From the NCBI GenBank assembly GCA_963971305.1, contig OZ020303.1, forward strand, positions 62,310,867 through 62,374,866: DNA of 64,000 nucleotides, read 5' to 3'. Under the pieces are notes generated by a model. That model was not told the origin of the DNA and searched no databases. It saw nothing but the letters and a program-made list of their open reading frames with translations. Source of the stretch: Arcuatula senhousia (Eukaryota > Mollusca > Bivalvia > Mytilida > Mytilidae). Below, one piece after another: positions 63,706-64,000 of the stretch (the stretch's first letter is position 1; every line of letters begins with the position of its first letter). The translations under genes were made by a program, and so were the position numbers.

Positions 63706-64000
63706 TTTTTATGCCCGCCTACGAAAAATGGAGCGGCATATAGTGTTAGGGTCCGTTCGTTCTTCTGTCTGTCCCTTATCCCCATTTTTTCAGAATTCCC
63801 ACCTACTGACAAGCACCACATCAATGATATCATACATGTGATTCTCCCGCCGGGAGACAAAATCTCCCGACTTTTAAAACTATCTCCCGTTCTCCCGACT
63901 TTTTATGTAATCTCCCGCTTTTTGAAGACATGACAAATTTTCAATTTTATAGACATTTTAATTGTTCAGTCATAAAACATTTCCAGGGTTTGTCAACTAG
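63706..64000. repeat. possible dispersed repeat at right edge
   Basis: TTTTTATGCCCGCCTACGAA, then GTGTTAGGGTCCGTTCGTTC resembles the start of the GCCCCATCT-type repeats. A run of related CTCCCGACTTTTAAAA/CTCCCGACTTTTTATG words (63860-63920) follows. It is truncated by the window end or decayed. Confidence 0.4.

Overview
The window is AT-rich animal genomic DNA with long introns, and it is dominated by one split gene on the minus strand: a filamin, the actin-crosslinking and scaffold protein. The dispersed repeats (GCCCCATCT/GGGCATTATG elements, CAGTGGCGGATCCAG elements, a GTTTAAC..CCTTTTCAAC SINE-like repeat, 'GGGCCATAACTCC' minisatellites and frequent TACATGTA words) are of a kind I associate with bivalve molluscs, so a bivalve is the best guess. 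That is recollection, not a database result.

Layout. The initiator ATG is at 49629-49627 (minus). Thirty-two coding exons run from there to 507, and the gene continues past the left edge of the window. All introns are GT-AG on the minus strand and every junction keeps frame. The exons sum to 6,511 nt, about 2,170 codons. They encode two calponin-homology domains (exons 1-4), filamin Ig repeats equivalent by order to vertebrate repeats 1-6, six tandem copies of a module resembling repeat 8, then repeats resembling 9 and 11-15, a short hinge built from two micro-exons, repeat 16 and the start of repeat 17. The C-terminal repeats, including the dimerisation repeat, lie outside the window. Intron 1 is 15.7 kb and holds only repeats.

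The most interesting structure is the exon array between 24203 and 19194. Five consecutive exons of 285-288 bp, all phase 1-1, plus the first part of a sixth, encode paralogous filamin modules. Every exon ends in C and every following exon begins CN, so any combination of included exons keeps the frame and gives proline at the junction. The pair at 20049-20333 and 21139-21423 is nearly identical. A decayed copy of another exon lies in the intron at 26046-26150. Three very small symmetric exons (27, 39 and 42 bp) could also be optional. The locus therefore looks like a place where filamin rod length and hinge composition evolve by exon duplication and may vary by splicing.

Right of 49630 I see no protein gene. 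This 14 kb holds the probable promoter/5' UTR, an hAT-like MITE with a perfect 8-bp target duplication (50373-50485), a TACACTG-ended element filled with palindromic words (50550-50840), a minisatellite (56190-57290), a 3.4-kb element with about 105-bp terminal inverted repeats and subterminal GTCTGTTGG motifs (59480-62921), a CGG microsatellite and a 175-bp tandem repeat near the right edge.
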